A stretch of 64,000 bases of DNA from Streptomyces sp. NBC_00414 (GTDB lineage Bacteria > Actinomycetota > Actinomycetes > Streptomycetales > Streptomycetaceae), in contig NZ_CP107935.1 of the NCBI RefSeq assembly GCF_036038375.1, positions 1,364,001-1,428,000 on the forward strand, in the 5' to 3' direction. Within the stretch, counting starts at the first letter, position 1. Every line of letters starts with the position of its first letter. The notes under the pieces are model-generated. The model worked only from the letters and a program-made list of their open reading frames with translations, had not been told where the DNA came from and searched no databases. The position numbers and the translations under genes were made by a program. Shown here piece after piece: positions 1-9,857 of the stretch.

Positions 1-51
1 GCGGGCAGCGCGTCCTCGACGGTGATCCTCTTCCGACGCCCGGAGACGTAA
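1..51 (+). CDS. 3' end of an unidentified gene (partial)
   Basis: Frame 1 is open from the first base to a TAA at 49-51 and reads AGSASSTVILFRRPET. Only 16 codons are visible, so the product cannot be named. The codon use (GC-rich third positions) fits a real C-terminus, but an open frame this short could be chance. Confidence 0.3.
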   Translation, partial: AGSASSTVILFRRPET

Positions 52-86
52 GTGGCCCGACGTCCTGAAGTCGGGCAATAGTTTTC

Positions 87-115
87 TTGTGGATAGTTTT
101 TCTGATTACTACCTT
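87..115 (+). promoter_or_regulatory. Predicted leaderless promoter of the gene at 123
   Basis: TTGTGG (87-92) and TACCTT (110-115) are separated by 17 bases, and the ATG at 123 lies only 7 bases after the -10 element. No Shine-Dalgarno sequence precedes that ATG. Transcription would start at or next to the A of the start codon, giving a leaderless mRNA, which is common in actinobacteria. A very similar arrangement precedes the gene at 26874. Confidence 0.5.
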
Positions 116-122
116 CCTCGCC

Positions 123-977
123 ATGACAGAGACGAGTACGACCCACGCCGTCCTCCCGGTGGACGAGGTCGCCGCAGCGGCGCGTGAACTCGCCCGGGCC
201 GGACGGTGGCAGCGCGCGTTATGCCTCCTCGACGCCACCGTCACGACCGAGCCGCGCGACCGGGCGGCGCTCGCGCTCGCCGGTGCCCAGATCGCCCTGG
301 AACACGACTGGTTCGGCGGTACGGACACCGCGGGCGCCCGGATCGCCGCCGCGGACAGGGCGGTTGACGGACTCACCGAACCGGTCGGGCGCTGGGACCT
401 GGACTTCGTACGGCTGCGGCACGTGTACTTCCGGCTGCTGCTCGGCGACGGGACGTTCCGGTTCGGTCCGGCGGGCAAGGATCCCGCCGAGCTGGCGGCA
501 CTGCGCAGGCGTGCCGAGGAGTTGTGCGAGCGGGCCGCCGACGACACGCGCCGGGGCTGGGCGCGGATGTATCTGGGGCTGATCGTCGACAACCTGTTCG
601 CCGAGCGGGACGAGGCGCCCGCGCACTACGAACTCGCCCTGCGCGCCGGGGAGTCGGCCGACGACCTGCTGGCCCGCGAGGCACTGCGCCACCTCGGCGA
701 CCACGACCACGACAACCTCGACCACGACCGGGCGCGCGAGCGCTGGACCCGGGCGACCGCCCTCGGCGCCCGCGCGGGGAACGTCCCCGGCACCCTCTCC
801 CAGCAGATGCTGCTGTCCGTCCTGGCCCGCGACGCGGGTGACGAGCCGGCCGCCACGGCCCTCGCCACCGAGGTGGCACGCTGGGCGGGCGCGATCGGGG
901 CGGTCCGCGTCGAGGCCCAGGCAACCGCCTTCCTGACAGGCACCGACCCGACGACAGTCCCGGAGACCGAAGCCTGA
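123..977 (+). CDS. Hypothetical TPR-like protein
   Basis: The 284-residue product is alanine- and arginine-rich and almost wholly helical in character, with repeated A-x-x-L-x-x-x-G patterns such as ELARAGRWQRALCLLDA near the N-terminus. This suggests tetratricopeptide-like helical hairpins, but no repeat is strong enough to assign. A histidine/aspartate-rich patch (DHDHDNLDHDRARE, near residue 195) lies in the C-terminal half. The frame is open upstream to a GTG at 87, but I chose the ATG at 123 because an apparent leaderless promoter ends just before it and the upstream codons are AT-rich. It has no membrane segment or signal peptide and stands alone between the partial gene at the window edge and the riboswitch/folD unit. 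Function unknown. Confidence 0.65.
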   Translation: MTETSTTHAVLPVDEVAAAARELARAGRWQRALCLLDATVTTEPRDRAALALAGAQIALEHDWFGGTDTAGARIAAADRAVDGLTEPVGRWDLDFVRLRHVYFRLLLGDGTFRFGPAGKDPAELAALRRRAEELCERAADDTRRGWARMYLGLIVDNLFAERDEAPAHYELALRAGESADDLLAREALRHLGDHDHDNLDHDRARERWTRATALGARAGNVPGTLSQQMLLSVLARDAGDEPAATALATEVARWAGAIGAVRVEAQATAFLTGTDPTTVPETEA

Positions 978-1182
978 AACCCGCGCCCCACCGCAAGGAC
1001 ACACCCCACAAGGAGCGCGAGGAACTACGCGGTCAGCCCCCACCGACCCACACCCACAGGGGCGCGAGGAACTGCGCGACCGCCCCCCAACGGCCCCCAC
1101 CTTCAGGGGCGCGAGGAACTGCGCGGCCAACCCCCACCGACCCGCACAACAAATACGACACCCCCAGCGGAGCGTAAAGTGG
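978..1182. repeat. Three tandem copies of the Streptomyces intergenic GC repeat
   Basis: Between the hypothetical gene and the ZTP riboswitch lie three imperfect direct copies of a unit of about 45 bases, beginning near 1011, 1057 and 1103. Each contains a variant of GGGGCGCGAGGAACTGCGCG followed by a C-rich tract of the type CCCCCACCGACCCGCAC. The same element occurs near 5862-6245, 24774-24825, 36158-36185 and, degenerate, near 48270. I see no ORF with convincing coding character in it. Confidence 0.6.
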
Positions 1183-1265
1183 CCGCAGGCCGTGACTGGC
1201 GCTGAGGTGGACCACCACCGGGGAGCGGCCCGACGAAACCGTCTGAGCCGCGCGCCTGGGCATCC
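1183..1265 (+). ncRNA. ZTP (pfl motif) riboswitch
   Basis: The stretch matches the conserved pfl-motif core: CGTGACTGGCG at 1190-1200, then GTGGACCACCACCGGGGAGCG (1206-1226), a linker of about 20 bases and the signature CCGCGCGCCTGGGCA ending at 1262. ZTP riboswitches sense the purine-pathway alarmone ZTP/ZMP, which accumulates when 10-formyl-tetrahydrofolate is short, and switch on one-carbon genes. The element lies 25 bases upstream of folD, a classical ZTP-riboswitch target. The ribosome-binding site AGGAG (about 1278-1282) follows the aptamer directly, so control of translation start is plausible. Recognition is from sequence motif only; no covariance search was run. Confidence 0.88.
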
Positions 1266-1288
1266 TCCACGACGCTCAGGAGCGGCAC

Positions 1289-2137
1289 ATGTCCCAGGCC
1301 ACACTCATGGACGGCACCGGTCTCGCCCGGCGGATCGTCGAGGAGACGGCGCAGCGCGCCGCCGACCTCACCGGACGCACCGGGGTGGCGCCCTGCCTCG
1401 CCACCGTACTGGTGGGCGAGGACCCCGCCTCCGTCACCTACGTACGCATGAAGCAGAACCGTTCCCGCAAGGCCGGGATCGCCTCACGGCACGTGAGCCT
1501 GCCCGCCGCGACGACGACGGCCGAACTGATCGGCACGCTCTCCGGGCTGTCCGCCGACCCCACCGTGCACGGCATCCTGCTCCAGCACCCGATGGGGCAC
1601 CACATCGACGAGCGGGCGGCTTTCGAGGCGATCGCCCCGGAGAAGGACGTCGACGGGGTGACCCTGGCGTCCTTCTCCGCGATGAGCTTCGGACTCCCCG
1701 GCTTCGCCTCCTGCACCCCGGGCGGGATCATGCGGCTCCTCGACGCGTACGACGTCGACCCGGCGGGCAGGCGGGCCGTCGTGGTGGGCCGCAGCGCGAT
1801 CCTCGGCAAGCCGGTGGGCATGCTGCTGCTCGGCCGCGACGCCACGGTGACGTACTGCCACTCGCGTACCGCGGACCTGTCGTCGGTCGTGCGGGAGGCG
1901 GACATCGTGGTGGCGGCGGTGGGCCGGCCCCGGCTGATCCGCGGGGAGGACATCAAGCCGGGCGCGGTCGTCGTCGACGCCGGTTACAACGCGGGCAACG
2001 TCGGTGACGTCGACTTCGACGGCGCCCGTGAGCGGGCCTCGCTGATCACTCCCGTACCCGGTGGGGTCGGTCCGATGACGATCGCCACGCTGCTGGCGCA
2101 GACCGTCGAGGCGGCCACCCGGCAGACCGGCGCCTGA
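1289..2137 (+). CDS. folD: FolD-like methylenetetrahydrofolate dehydrogenase/cyclohydrolase
   Basis: The 282-residue product has the FolD family length and motifs. It would interconvert 5,10-methylene-, methenyl- and 10-formyl-tetrahydrofolate in the cytoplasm using NADP. The catalytic tyrosine/lysine motif is YVRMK (Y51, K55), the cyclohydrolase aspartate lies in KDVDG (119-123), the dinucleotide-binding loop is GRSAILGKP and the C-terminal signature is PVPGGVGPMT. Two usually strict motifs differ: the QLPLP loop reads QHPMG (99-103) and the residues after KDVDG are VTLASFS rather than a phenylalanine/asparagine-glycine type. The ATG at 1289 follows AGGAG with a 6-base spacer. The upstream ZTP riboswitch indicates purine/one-carbon control. 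It is probably a divergent second FolD; altered substrate or cofactor use is possible. Confidence 0.88.
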   Translation: MSQATLMDGTGLARRIVEETAQRAADLTGRTGVAPCLATVLVGEDPASVTYVRMKQNRSRKAGIASRHVSLPAATTTAELIGTLSGLSADPTVHGILLQHPMGHHIDERAAFEAIAPEKDVDGVTLASFSAMSFGLPGFASCTPGGIMRLLDAYDVDPAGRRAVVVGRSAILGKPVGMLLLGRDATVTYCHSRTADLSSVVREADIVVAAVGRPRLIRGEDIKPGAVVVDAGYNAGNVGDVDFDGARERASLITPVPGGVGPMTIATLLAQTVEAATRQTGA

Positions 2138-2160
2138 TCAAGCTGATCGGGGGGCGAGCG

Positions 2161-3160
<1,000 letters not shown>

Positions 3161-3168
<8 letters not shown>

Positions 3169-3709
3169 GGCCCTGCTCCTTCTGGGTCTCGACGCCGAGG
3201 GGCACTGTGATCCGCATGCGGTCGATCTCGGCTCTGAGGCGACGGCGGGCACGGTGCAGCCGCATCGCCGCGGCCCGGCTGCCGCAGCCCAGGGCCACGG
3301 CGACCTCGTCGACGCCGAGTTCCTCCCAGGCGGTGAGCCGCAGTATCTCCTGGTCGGAGGGGGAGAGCCGGGCCAGCGCGTCGTGCACCCAGGCGGCGGG
3401 CGGCTCGGAGTCGGGGCTGTCCACGATCTGTCTGCCGTGCGCGGTCTCGTCGTTCCCGAGCCGGTCCATCAGCCGCCGGCGGCGCCCATAGCCGCGTACC
3501 GCGTTCGAGAGGCAGTTGCGTGCCACGCCGTACAGCCAGGGAAGAGGGGTCGCGGGCAGGTCGGACCGGCGCCGCCAGGCGACGGTGAAGACCTCCGCCA
3601 CCACTTCCTCGACTTCGCTCGTCCGGCCGTCCAGTCGCCGCGCAACATAGCGGCTGACCGCCCAGTAGTGCTCGCGATAGGCAGCGGCGAAGATCTCGTC
3701 GTTGCTCAT
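3161..3709 (-). CDS. ECF RNA polymerase sigma factor
   Basis: The 182-residue product has the two-domain layout of a minimal ECF sigma factor. Region 2 begins near [18 protein letters not shown], followed by a region-2 core [14 protein letters not shown] and [19 protein letters not shown]. Region 4 is [44 protein letters not shown], read in part. It would direct RNA polymerase to a small regulon under control of the protein encoded just downstream, with which it overlaps by 8 bases. The start was set at the ATG at 3707-3709 ([15 protein letters not shown]); the longer ORF to 3805 would run into the divergent ctaD promoter. It is divergent from ctaD with only 105 bases between the starts, which makes ctaD a good candidate target. 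Confidence 0.9.
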
Positions 3710-3738
3710 GTCCCTTACGTGTCCGGCAGGTCCTCGAT

Positions 3739-3785
3739 CGTCACACCTGTTCCGGTGATCCTTGTCGCTTCGCCCAAGTGTGACG
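3739..3785. promoter_or_regulatory. Inverted pair of CGTCACACNTG motifs between sigma factor and ctaD
   Basis: CGTCACACCTG (3739-3749) and CAAGTGTGACG (3775-3785) are inverted copies that match at 10 of 11 positions. They lie in the 105-base divergent intergenic region, so each strand carries one copy facing its own gene. This arrangement would suit divergent promoters read by the same sigma factor, or one dyad-binding regulator. On the plus strand, CGTCACA is followed after 17 bases by TGTC (3763-3766), loosely like the ECF41 promoter pattern. Confidence 0.45.
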
Positions 3786-3814
3786 TCGGGGCGGCTCTCG
3801 GACACAGGCGGGGC

Positions 3815-5476
3815 ATGGAGAGCAACACTGTCATCGCGGCGCCCGCGCCCTCACGTACGGGCCGCCGCCCCGGGTTCGCCGCCGTCCGCTGGCTGACCAC
3901 CACTGACCACAAGACGATCGGCACGATGTACCTGGTCACGTCGTTCGCGTTCTTCTGCGTCGGCGGCGTCATGGCGCTGCTGATGCGCGCCGAGCTGGCC
4001 CGTCCCGGCACGCAGATCATGTCGAACGAGCAGTTCAACCAAACGTTCACGATGCACGGCACGATCATGCTGCTGATGTTCGCCACCCCGTTGTTCGCGG
4101 GGTTCGCCAACTGGATCATGCCGCTGCAGATCGGCGCGCCCGACGTGGCGTTCCCGCGGCTGAACATGTTCGCCTACTGGCTGTACCTGTTCGGCTCGCT
4201 GATCGCGGTCGGTGGCTTCCTCACCCCGCAGGGCGCGGCCGACTTCGGCTGGTTCGCCTACAGCCCGCTGTCCGACGCGGTCCGCTCGCCGGGCATCGGC
4301 GCCGACATGTGGATCATGGGTCTGGCCTTCTCCGGCTTCGGCACGATCCTCGGCGCGGTCAACTTCATCACCACCATCATCTGCATGCGCGCGCCCGGCA
4401 TGACGATGTTCCGTATGCCGATCTTCGTGTGGAACGTGCTGCTCACCGCGGTCCTGGTGCTGCTGGCCTTCCCCGTGCTCGCCGCCGCGCTGTTCGCGCT
4501 GGAGGCGGATCGGAAGTTCGGGGCTCATATCTTCGATGCCTCGAACGGTGGGGCGTTGCTGTGGCAGCACTTGTTCTGGTTCTTCGGGCATCCGGAGGTG
4601 TACATCATCGCGTTGCCGTTCTTCGGCATCATCAGCGAGGTCATCCCGGTCTTCTCCCGCAAGCCGATGTTCGGCTACATGGGCCTGATCGGCGCGACCA
4701 TCGCCATCGCGGGTCTGTCCGTGACGGTGTGGGCGCACCACATGTACGTCACCGGCGGTGTGCTGCTGCCGTTCTTCTCCTTCATGACGTTCCTCATCGC
4801 CGTGCCGACGGGGGTGAAGTTCTTCAACTGGATCGGCACCATGTGGCGGGGTTCTCTGTCCTTCGAGACGCCGATGCTGTGGGCCACCGGGTTTCTGATC
4901 ACGTTCGTGTTCGGTGGTCTGACCGGTGTCATTCTGGCGTCGCCGCCGATGGACTTCCACGTGTCGGACTCGTACTTCGTGGTGGCGCACTTCCATTACG
5001 TGGTGTTCGGCACGGTCGTGTTCGCGATGTTCTCCGGCTTCCACTTCTGGTGGCCGAAGTTCACCGGCAAGATGCTCGACGAACGCCTCGGCAAGATCAC
5101 CTTCTGGACGCTGTTCATCGGCTTCCACGGGACCTTCCTCGTCCAGCACTGGCTGGGCACGAACGGAATGCAACGCCGGATTCCCGACTATCTGGCGGTG
5201 GAAGGGCTCACGTTCCTCAACACTCTCTCCAGTATTTTCTCGTTCGTCCTCGGGTTGTCGCTGCTGCCGTTCTTCTACAACATCTGGAAGACGGCCAAGT
5301 ACGGGGAGAAGGTCGAGGTCGACGACCCGTGGGGGTACGGGCGTTCGCTGGAGTGGGCGACTTCCTGCCCGCCGCCGCGGCACAACTTCGTCGTGCTGCC
5401 GCGGATCCGTTCCGAATCCCCGGCCTTCGATGTGCACCATCCGGAAATCGGTGCGGCGCAGAGGGTTCTGCGGTGA
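3815..5476 (+). CDS. ctaD: Cytochrome c oxidase subunit I (aa3 type), orphan copy
   Basis: The 553-residue product is a full-length haem-copper oxidase subunit I. It contains the low-spin haem ligand MHGT (H81), the CuB/cross-link motif HPEVY, the CuB histidine pair in WAHHMY, and HFHYV near the C-terminus that binds both haems. Twelve membrane segments are readable. It would reduce oxygen to water in the cytoplasmic membrane with proton pumping. The ORF is open far upstream, but [13 protein letters not shown] at 3815 is the family-typical start; the upstream part is antisense to the ECF sigma operon. No ctaC, ctaE, ctaF or qcr genes are nearby, so it is likely an alternative copy of the housekeeping subunit. 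The next gene overlaps its stop (GTGA). Confidence 0.94.
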   Translation: MESNTVIAAPAPSRTGRRPGFAAVRWLTTTDHKTIGTMYLVTSFAFFCVGGVMALLMRAELARPGTQIMSNEQFNQTFTMHGTIMLLMFATPLFAGFANWIMPLQIGAPDVAFPRLNMFAYWLYLFGSLIAVGGFLTPQGAADFGWFAYSPLSDAVRSPGIGADMWIMGLAFSGFGTILGAVNFITTIICMRAPGMTMFRMPIFVWNVLLTAVLVLLAFPVLAAALFALEADRKFGAHIFDASNGGALLWQHLFWFFGHPEVYIIALPFFGIISEVIPVFSRKPMFGYMGLIGATIAIAGLSVTVWAHHMYVTGGVLLPFFSFMTFLIAVPTGVKFFNWIGTMWRGSLSFETPMLWATGFLITFVFGGLTGVILASPPMDFHVSDSYFVVAHFHYVVFGTVVFAMFSGFHFWWPKFTGKMLDERLGKITFWTLFIGFHGTFLVQHWLGTNGMQRRIPDYLAVEGLTFLNTLSSIFSFVLGLSLLPFFYNIWKTAKYGEKVEVDDPWGYGRSLEWATSCPPPRHNFVVLPRIRSESPAFDVHHPEIGAAQRVLR

Positions 5477-5826
5477 CCGCGATGGATGGCCGGCCGGTCG
5501 ATGCGGGTGCGCTGATCAATGAGGTGGAGGGGCATCTTCTGATCGAGGCCACGCTTGGTGACGGGCGGCTTGAGGCCGCGCGGTTCACTCGGCAGTTCGG
5601 GTGGCTCACCGAGGGGCAGCGGGCGGAGGTGGAGGAGAGGTTCGTGGGGGTGTACGTGGGGTTGGCGCGGGCCTCTTGGGAGCGGACGGAGCGGCGGGGG
5701 GTTCAGTTGCGGGGTGAGTACGAGGAGGTTTATCGGGGGTTGCGGCGGCGGCTGGTGTGGGGGTTTCTGGTCGGCGCGGCCACGGTGTTCTTTGCTGCGG
5801 TTCTTCTTTTCCCGGTTGCCCGGTGA
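5473..5826 (+). CDS. Small membrane protein coupled to ctaD
   Basis: The 117-residue product starts at the GTG at 5473, which overlaps the ctaD stop codon, and begins [23 protein letters not shown]. The first 90 residues are soluble, charged and helical, with many arginine and glutamate residues, and the last 25 form one membrane segment ([21 protein letters not shown]). The long ORF that includes it upstream is a shadow of ctaD. Translational coupling suggests an accessory or assembly factor for the alternative oxidase. I do not recognise a named family. Confidence 0.75.
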   Translation: MTAMDGRPVDAGALINEVEGHLLIEATLGDGRLEAARFTRQFGWLTEGQRAEVEERFVGVYVGLARASWERTERRGVQLRGEYEEVYRGLRRRLVWGFLVGAATVFFAAVLLFPVAR

Positions 5827-6279
5827 TTTCGGTCCCGCCCTCCCGTCGTTGGTCACCTGCGGCCCGGTGGGGGTTGGCCGCGCAGTTCCCCGCGCCCCTG
5901 CAAGATTGCGCCGTTCCCCGCGCCCCCCAAAAAGCCGCGCAGCCCCTCGCCGCCTCTCAAAGCCGCGCAGTTCCTCGCACCCCTAAAAGACTGCGCCGTT
6001 CCCCGCGCCCCTGAAAAGGGGACGGCCGAGGTGCGCCCTCCAGGGGCGCGAGGAACTGCGCGAACGCCCCCATCGGACCCGCACCCTCAAAGCACGGACA
6101 CCCCCGCCCCTTCGGGGGCGCGGGGAACTGCGCGAACGGCCCCCGCCCGGTGGTCGGCCGCCACGGAACGAACAGGCCCCCGGCCCACCCCTCCAGGGAC
6201 GCGGGAAACTGCGCGGACGGCCCCCACCGGCCCCCCTGGTCGGCCGGAGGCCGGTTGTCGGGCGTGGCGTTCAGATGCG
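5827..6279. repeat. Cluster of inverted and direct Streptomyces GC repeats
   Basis: This 453-base gap between convergent genes is filled by about seven or eight copies of the intergenic element. Copies between 5862 and 6015 run as GCGCAGTTCCCCGCGCCCCT (inverted orientation), and copies between 6038 and 6235 run as GGGGCGCGAGGAACTGCGCG (direct orientation). Facing blocks could fold into long hairpins and would act as a bidirectional terminator for ctaD and the M6 protease gene. Small ORFs across it change frame freely and look non-coding. Confidence 0.65.
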
Positions 6280-7719
6280 TCACGCCACAGTGATGTGGAC
6301 CGTCATCTCGTCCGCCCCCGCCGTCCCCACCGTCTCGACAGTGACCCCCGTCCACGTGCCGTCGGGCAAGTTCAGGGCAGGCGACGTCTTCTCGCCCACC
6401 GTGTTCCGGTCCTTGAACGGGTACAGGTCGTCGCTGTCACCCCGGTTCCCCCGCCCGAACATCCGCGAAAGGTCCCCCCGGCCGTCGGCCTGGAGGAGTT
6501 CTATCGCGAGGTTCTGCTCGTCGTTGACGTTGTCGATCGACTCGTCGACGACGTACACGGCGATCCCCTCGTCGGGCAGGAAGGCGTCCTGTCCACGCCG
6601 ACGGCGGTACTCGACGAGGATGTACTGACTGTCGGTCATCGTCTCGGGGTTCTGGACGAACACGGCGCTCCCGTCCTCCGCGGCGGGCCGCAGCCTGATG
6701 TCACGGGTCGTCTTGTTGACCACCTGGGGCTCGATCCAGCCGTGGAACATCCGCAGCATGGCCGTCGGGAACACCGGCGTCAGCCCGCCGTTGCCCCATG
6801 AACCGCCCGCCATGAGGCAGTAGTTGCCGAGCCCGGCCGACCGGGTCAGCTGCTGCTGTCCGGTGTCGTAGTAGTCGGCCCAGCGCGCCGCGAGGTGGCC
6901 CCACTCATGGGCGCAGACCCCGACGGCGCAGTCCTCGGGCACGGTCAGGAACGTGCGGACCGACAGGCCCGGCGCGACCTCGACACCGCCGGGGATCGTC
7001 CACTTGAGGCTCCACAGGTCGCCGCGCTGGGTCGTCTGCTCGGCGCCGCGCCCGGCATGGATGACGAACAGGGCGGTGACGGCGCCCTCGTCGAGTGCGT
7101 CGAAGGAGGTGAAGTCGACCCCGGCGGCACGGGCCGCGAGTACGGCGTCACGCGCCAACCCCTGCGTGTTGCGGGGGAAGTTGGAGTTCATGCCCGAGTT
7201 GCCGTCGGCATAGAAGGACAGCGGCTGCGGCATCCGGAACCAGCCGTGCACCGCCCCCTGGATGTCTATGCCGGTGGTGGGCGAGGTGTCGAAGCCACTG
7301 ACCTGGCGGTAGAAGGAACGCATGCTGCCGCTCGGGAACTCCTCCAGACCGAAGAGCATGCTGTCGTAGTGGCCGGGACCGTGGTCGGCCTCGTGCGGCT
7401 GGTCGGGGAAGTCGACGAGCAGCACCAGCGTCCGTACCGTGCCCCGGAGTTGCGCGGCGGGGCGGGTGATCAGCTGCTTGTCGGTGCTGGGCCCGGAGTC
7501 GATCGCCCCGTCGTCGAGACCGACGAGGTTCTCGCCCCTTCGGCCCGCGCGCCATACGGAGTAGTACTCCTCGAAGGTCGTGTTCTTGGGCAGGCGGCGT
7601 TCCTTGCGCAGTTCGAGATAGCGGGCGTAGAGCTGCGCGAGAGCCTGCGGCGACAGCGGTACGGGGCAGGCGGCGGAGCAGTCGTGCGCTGGTCGTACAG
7701 GGCTGAGCGTATGACGCAT
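6280..7719 (-). CDS. M6-type (immune inhibitor A-like) metalloprotease
   Basis: The 479-residue product carries the gluzincin motif HEWGH (H271, E272, H275) in the context [14 protein letters not shown], which would bind the catalytic zinc, and DYYDTG shortly after. The region from about residue 90 resembles the M6 peptidase core ([14 protein letters not shown], then the active-site helix, then [14 protein letters not shown]). M6 enzymes are normally secreted, yet the N-terminus [19 protein letters not shown] has no hydrophobic segment or Tat motif, so either export is unconventional or the protein is intracellular. The ATG at 7717-7719 is preceded by AAGGGGG. It is a single-gene unit with its own promoter. 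Confidence 0.85.
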   Translation of the reverse strand: MRHTLSPVRPAHDCSAACPVPLSPQALAQLYARYLELRKERRLPKNTTFEEYYSVWRAGRRGENLVGLDDGAIDSGPSTDKQLITRPAAQLRGTVRTLVLLVDFPDQPHEADHGPGHYDSMLFGLEEFPSGSMRSFYRQVSGFDTSPTTGIDIQGAVHGWFRMPQPLSFYADGNSGMNSNFPRNTQGLARDAVLAARAAGVDFTSFDALDEGAVTALFVIHAGRGAEQTTQRGDLWSLKWTIPGGVEVAPGLSVRTFLTVPEDCAVGVCAHEWGHLAARWADYYDTGQQQLTRSAGLGNYCLMAGGSWGNGGLTPVFPTAMLRMFHGWIEPQVVNKTTRDIRLRPAAEDGSAVFVQNPETMTDSQYILVEYRRRRGQDAFLPDEGIAVYVVDESIDNVNDEQNLAIELLQADGRGDLSRMFGRGNRGDSDDLYPFKDRNTVGEKTSPALNLPDGTWTGVTVETVGTAGADEMTVHITVA

Positions 7720-7804
7720 CAGGCACCCCCTTCAGGGGACGAACCCCTCTTTGCCGGATACGGAGGATCCAGAGGAAACCGGCCCTGATGAGGCCGTAAG
7801 CCCT

Positions 7805-7833
7805 CTCCTATCCGGGGGTGGCCTCGCTGTCAA
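7805..7833 (-). promoter_or_regulatory. Vegetative-type promoter of the M6 protease
   Basis: On the minus strand, TTGACA (7833-7828) and TAGGAG (7810-7805) are separated by exactly 17 bases. This is a near-consensus promoter of the principal sigma factor. The leader of about 80 bases contains two GC-rich hairpins, one pairing CGGCC with GGCCG just downstream of the start. Confidence 0.7.
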
Positions 7834-7881
7834 TGTCCGTCCGGGGCACAGCCGTTGGAGACCTCAAGCGGAACTCGGCCG

Positions 7882-9750
7882 TCAACCCATCGCCGTGGCG
7901 ACCCAGTTCGCCAGCTCGGTCCGGGCGGCGTTCAGCAGCGCCGCCGACGGGGCGCTCGCGCCGTTGGTGACCAGGGCGTAGTGCAGGGTGCCCGTGTCCG
8001 CGGCGGTCAGCAGGAGCCTGCGGCTGCCCGTGCCGCCCGGTTCGCGTGCTGCCGCGATCGGTGTGGTCCTGGTGTACGCGGGCGGCGAGGCCGTCACCCC
8101 GAGGTCCGAGACGACCGTCGTGGAGGCGGTCGGGAAGGACGCCGGCAGGTGCAGTTCGGTGGGCTCGGCGCTGCCGTCCGAGCGCCACACCTGGAGCGCG
8201 TACTGGCCGGAGCCGACCAGTTCCGCCACCCGTGGCAGTGAGCTGGGGACCGGATTCCAGGTCAGGGTGGTGGAGCCGTCCCGTGAGCGGTCCTCGTAGG
8301 TGAAGGCGACCGTTCTGCCCGCCGTGGCGCTCGGGTAGACCCGGTCGAGGAGCCTGGCGTCCTGGCGCAGCACGGCCGTCCCGGAGTCGTCGAGGCGTAC
8401 GGCGGAGAGGTCCTCGTCGTTCCAGGCGTCACCGGTGGTGAGCACCTTGTCGGGGTTGCCGTTCATCAGCTCGTGGTGCCGGCCGTTGTAGATGTCCCAC
8501 TGCCACTGCGAGCCGGACAGGACGGGACCCGACTGGGTGGGAGTGGTCCACCAACTGCCGCCCTTCACACGGGAGTCGAGGGCCTGGTACATCGCCTTGA
8601 GGACGGTGGGCGCCTTGTCGGAGACGGTTCCGGCGAGGGGGTGGCCGAACTCGCTGACGACCGCCGCCGTGCCGGTGGCGGCGGCCCGGTCGCGCACGGT
8701 GCCGAAGTCGCCCACGTACTGGCCGTTCTCCGCCTTGCCCCACATGAAGACGCCCGAGATGGCCTTCTGGTCGTAGAAGTGGGTGTTGAAGACATAGCGC
8801 GGGCCGAGGGTGCCCGAGTCGAGGAGGCCGCCCTCCTGCTTCTGGAAGTCGATGTTGGCGTTCCAGAAGAGGTTCGGCTCCACGAAGGCGGGCTTGCCCT
8901 GCCAGCCCGCCGCGTCCATCCGCGCCCGGAACTTCACGTAGAACGGCCAGAGCACGTCCTTCTCCCACGCCCGGCTCGTCTGACCCGAGTCGTAGATGCC
9001 CGCGTGCGGCTCGTTGTACGGGTCGAAGCCGACGACGCCCGCGAACTGGGCGTCGCTCAGGTGCTGTTCGACGTAGGCCATGGTGGTCTGCGCGGTGGTG
9101 AGGAACGCGTCCTGGAGGCCGTACGCGTTGTGCCAGAAGTCGTACGTCGCCTCCGTGACGGCCGCGTTCGAGGTGATGTTCTGACCCCAGAAGGGGCAGA
9201 TGCCGCAGTACTCGTCCGGGTAGTCGCCCGTGTCGACGGCCCACTTGGGGGCGCCGTCGCCCGTGTACCAGCTGTCGGGGTCGAAGAGGTGGCGCGAGTA
9301 GAGGTCCTGGTGGAAGTCGGGGTAGATCTTGATCCCGGCGTCCAGGAAGGCACTCATCTGGGCCGTGGCCGCGGCCAGGTACGCGGTGTCGACCTGGCCG
9401 CGCACCGGTTCGGCGTACGCCCACGAGAGCAGGAAGCGCACCGAGTTGCCGCCGCCGAGGGCGCGCAGCGCGGTCGCCGACTTCCTGGCGTCGGCGACCG
9501 AGGCGAACGGCAGGCCGTGGTTCTCCGCCAGCTTGGTCTCGCCGGAGACGTTGTAGCCGCGCAGCACGACCTCGCGGCCGAGACCGTCGGTGAAGCGGCC
9601 GTTCTGGACCGTGAGGGTCGCGGCGGCTGCCGGGTCGAACCACAGGTCGTCGGGGAGGGCGGTGGCGGGCTGGGCTCCCGCGGTCGTCAGCAGACCGGTC
9701 AGGAGGACGAGGACGCCGAGCAGATGCGCACGCAACTTCGACATGTTCAC
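7882..9750 (-). CDS. Secreted GH5 endoglycosylceramidase-like glycoside hydrolase
   Basis: The 622-residue product begins with a Sec-type signal peptide (MNMSKLRAHLLGVLVLLTGLLTTAGAQPATA, read in part, cleavage near residue 30). A TIM-barrel catalytic domain follows. The acid/base glutamate is in FDPYNEPH (E247) and the nucleophile in VVSEFGHP (E367), as in family 5. The motifs LRGYNVSGETK and PDFHQDLYS fit endoglycoceramidases, which cleave the glycan from glycosphingolipids. A C-terminal beta-rich region (about 470-620) resembles the accessory domain of these enzymes. The start is the GTG at 9750, which has GGGAC at a better distance than the ATG two codons on. Substrate preference cannot be read from the sequence. 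Confidence 0.85.
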   Translation of the reverse strand: MNMSKLRAHLLGVLVLLTGLLTTAGAQPATALPDDLWFDPAAAATLTVQNGRFTDGLGREVVLRGYNVSGETKLAENHGLPFASVADARKSATALRALGGGNSVRFLLSWAYAEPVRGQVDTAYLAAATAQMSAFLDAGIKIYPDFHQDLYSRHLFDPDSWYTGDGAPKWAVDTGDYPDEYCGICPFWGQNITSNAAVTEATYDFWHNAYGLQDAFLTTAQTTMAYVEQHLSDAQFAGVVGFDPYNEPHAGIYDSGQTSRAWEKDVLWPFYVKFRARMDAAGWQGKPAFVEPNLFWNANIDFQKQEGGLLDSGTLGPRYVFNTHFYDQKAISGVFMWGKAENGQYVGDFGTVRDRAAATGTAAVVSEFGHPLAGTVSDKAPTVLKAMYQALDSRVKGGSWWTTPTQSGPVLSGSQWQWDIYNGRHHELMNGNPDKVLTTGDAWNDEDLSAVRLDDSGTAVLRQDARLLDRVYPSATAGRTVAFTYEDRSRDGSTTLTWNPVPSSLPRVAELVGSGQYALQVWRSDGSAEPTELHLPASFPTASTTVVSDLGVTASPPAYTRTTPIAAAREPGGTGSRRLLLTAADTGTLHYALVTNGASAPSAALLNAARTELANWVATAMG

Positions 9751-9792
9751 AACAGTCCCGTGCGCGTCTTTGGCCCGTCAAGCCTCCTGACT

Positions 9793-9820
9793 TGAGAGTA
9801 AGTCACCTTTCTTGAAAGGT
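9793..9820. promoter_or_regulatory. Two overlapping dyads upstream of the GH5 gene
   Basis: ACCTTTC-TT-GAAAGGT (9805-9820) is a perfect 16-base palindrome about 55 bases upstream of the GH5 start. A second dyad, read as TGACTT-gagagt-AAGTCA, overlaps its edge just on the start-proximal side (about 9788-9805). Both would lie in the promoter of this single gene. The pattern suits a LacI- or GntR-type sugar regulator, but no such regulator is encoded next to it. Confidence 0.45.
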
Positions 9821-9857
9821 TGTTGTGGAAATCGTCTGGTAACGAGCCAAGTCGCGT

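Noticed and set aside
3851..5440. A 529-residue minus-strand ORF rich in histidine, glutamate and arginine
   Set aside because: It is antisense to ctaD and has the H/R/E-rich composition typical of shadow frames of membrane-protein genes.
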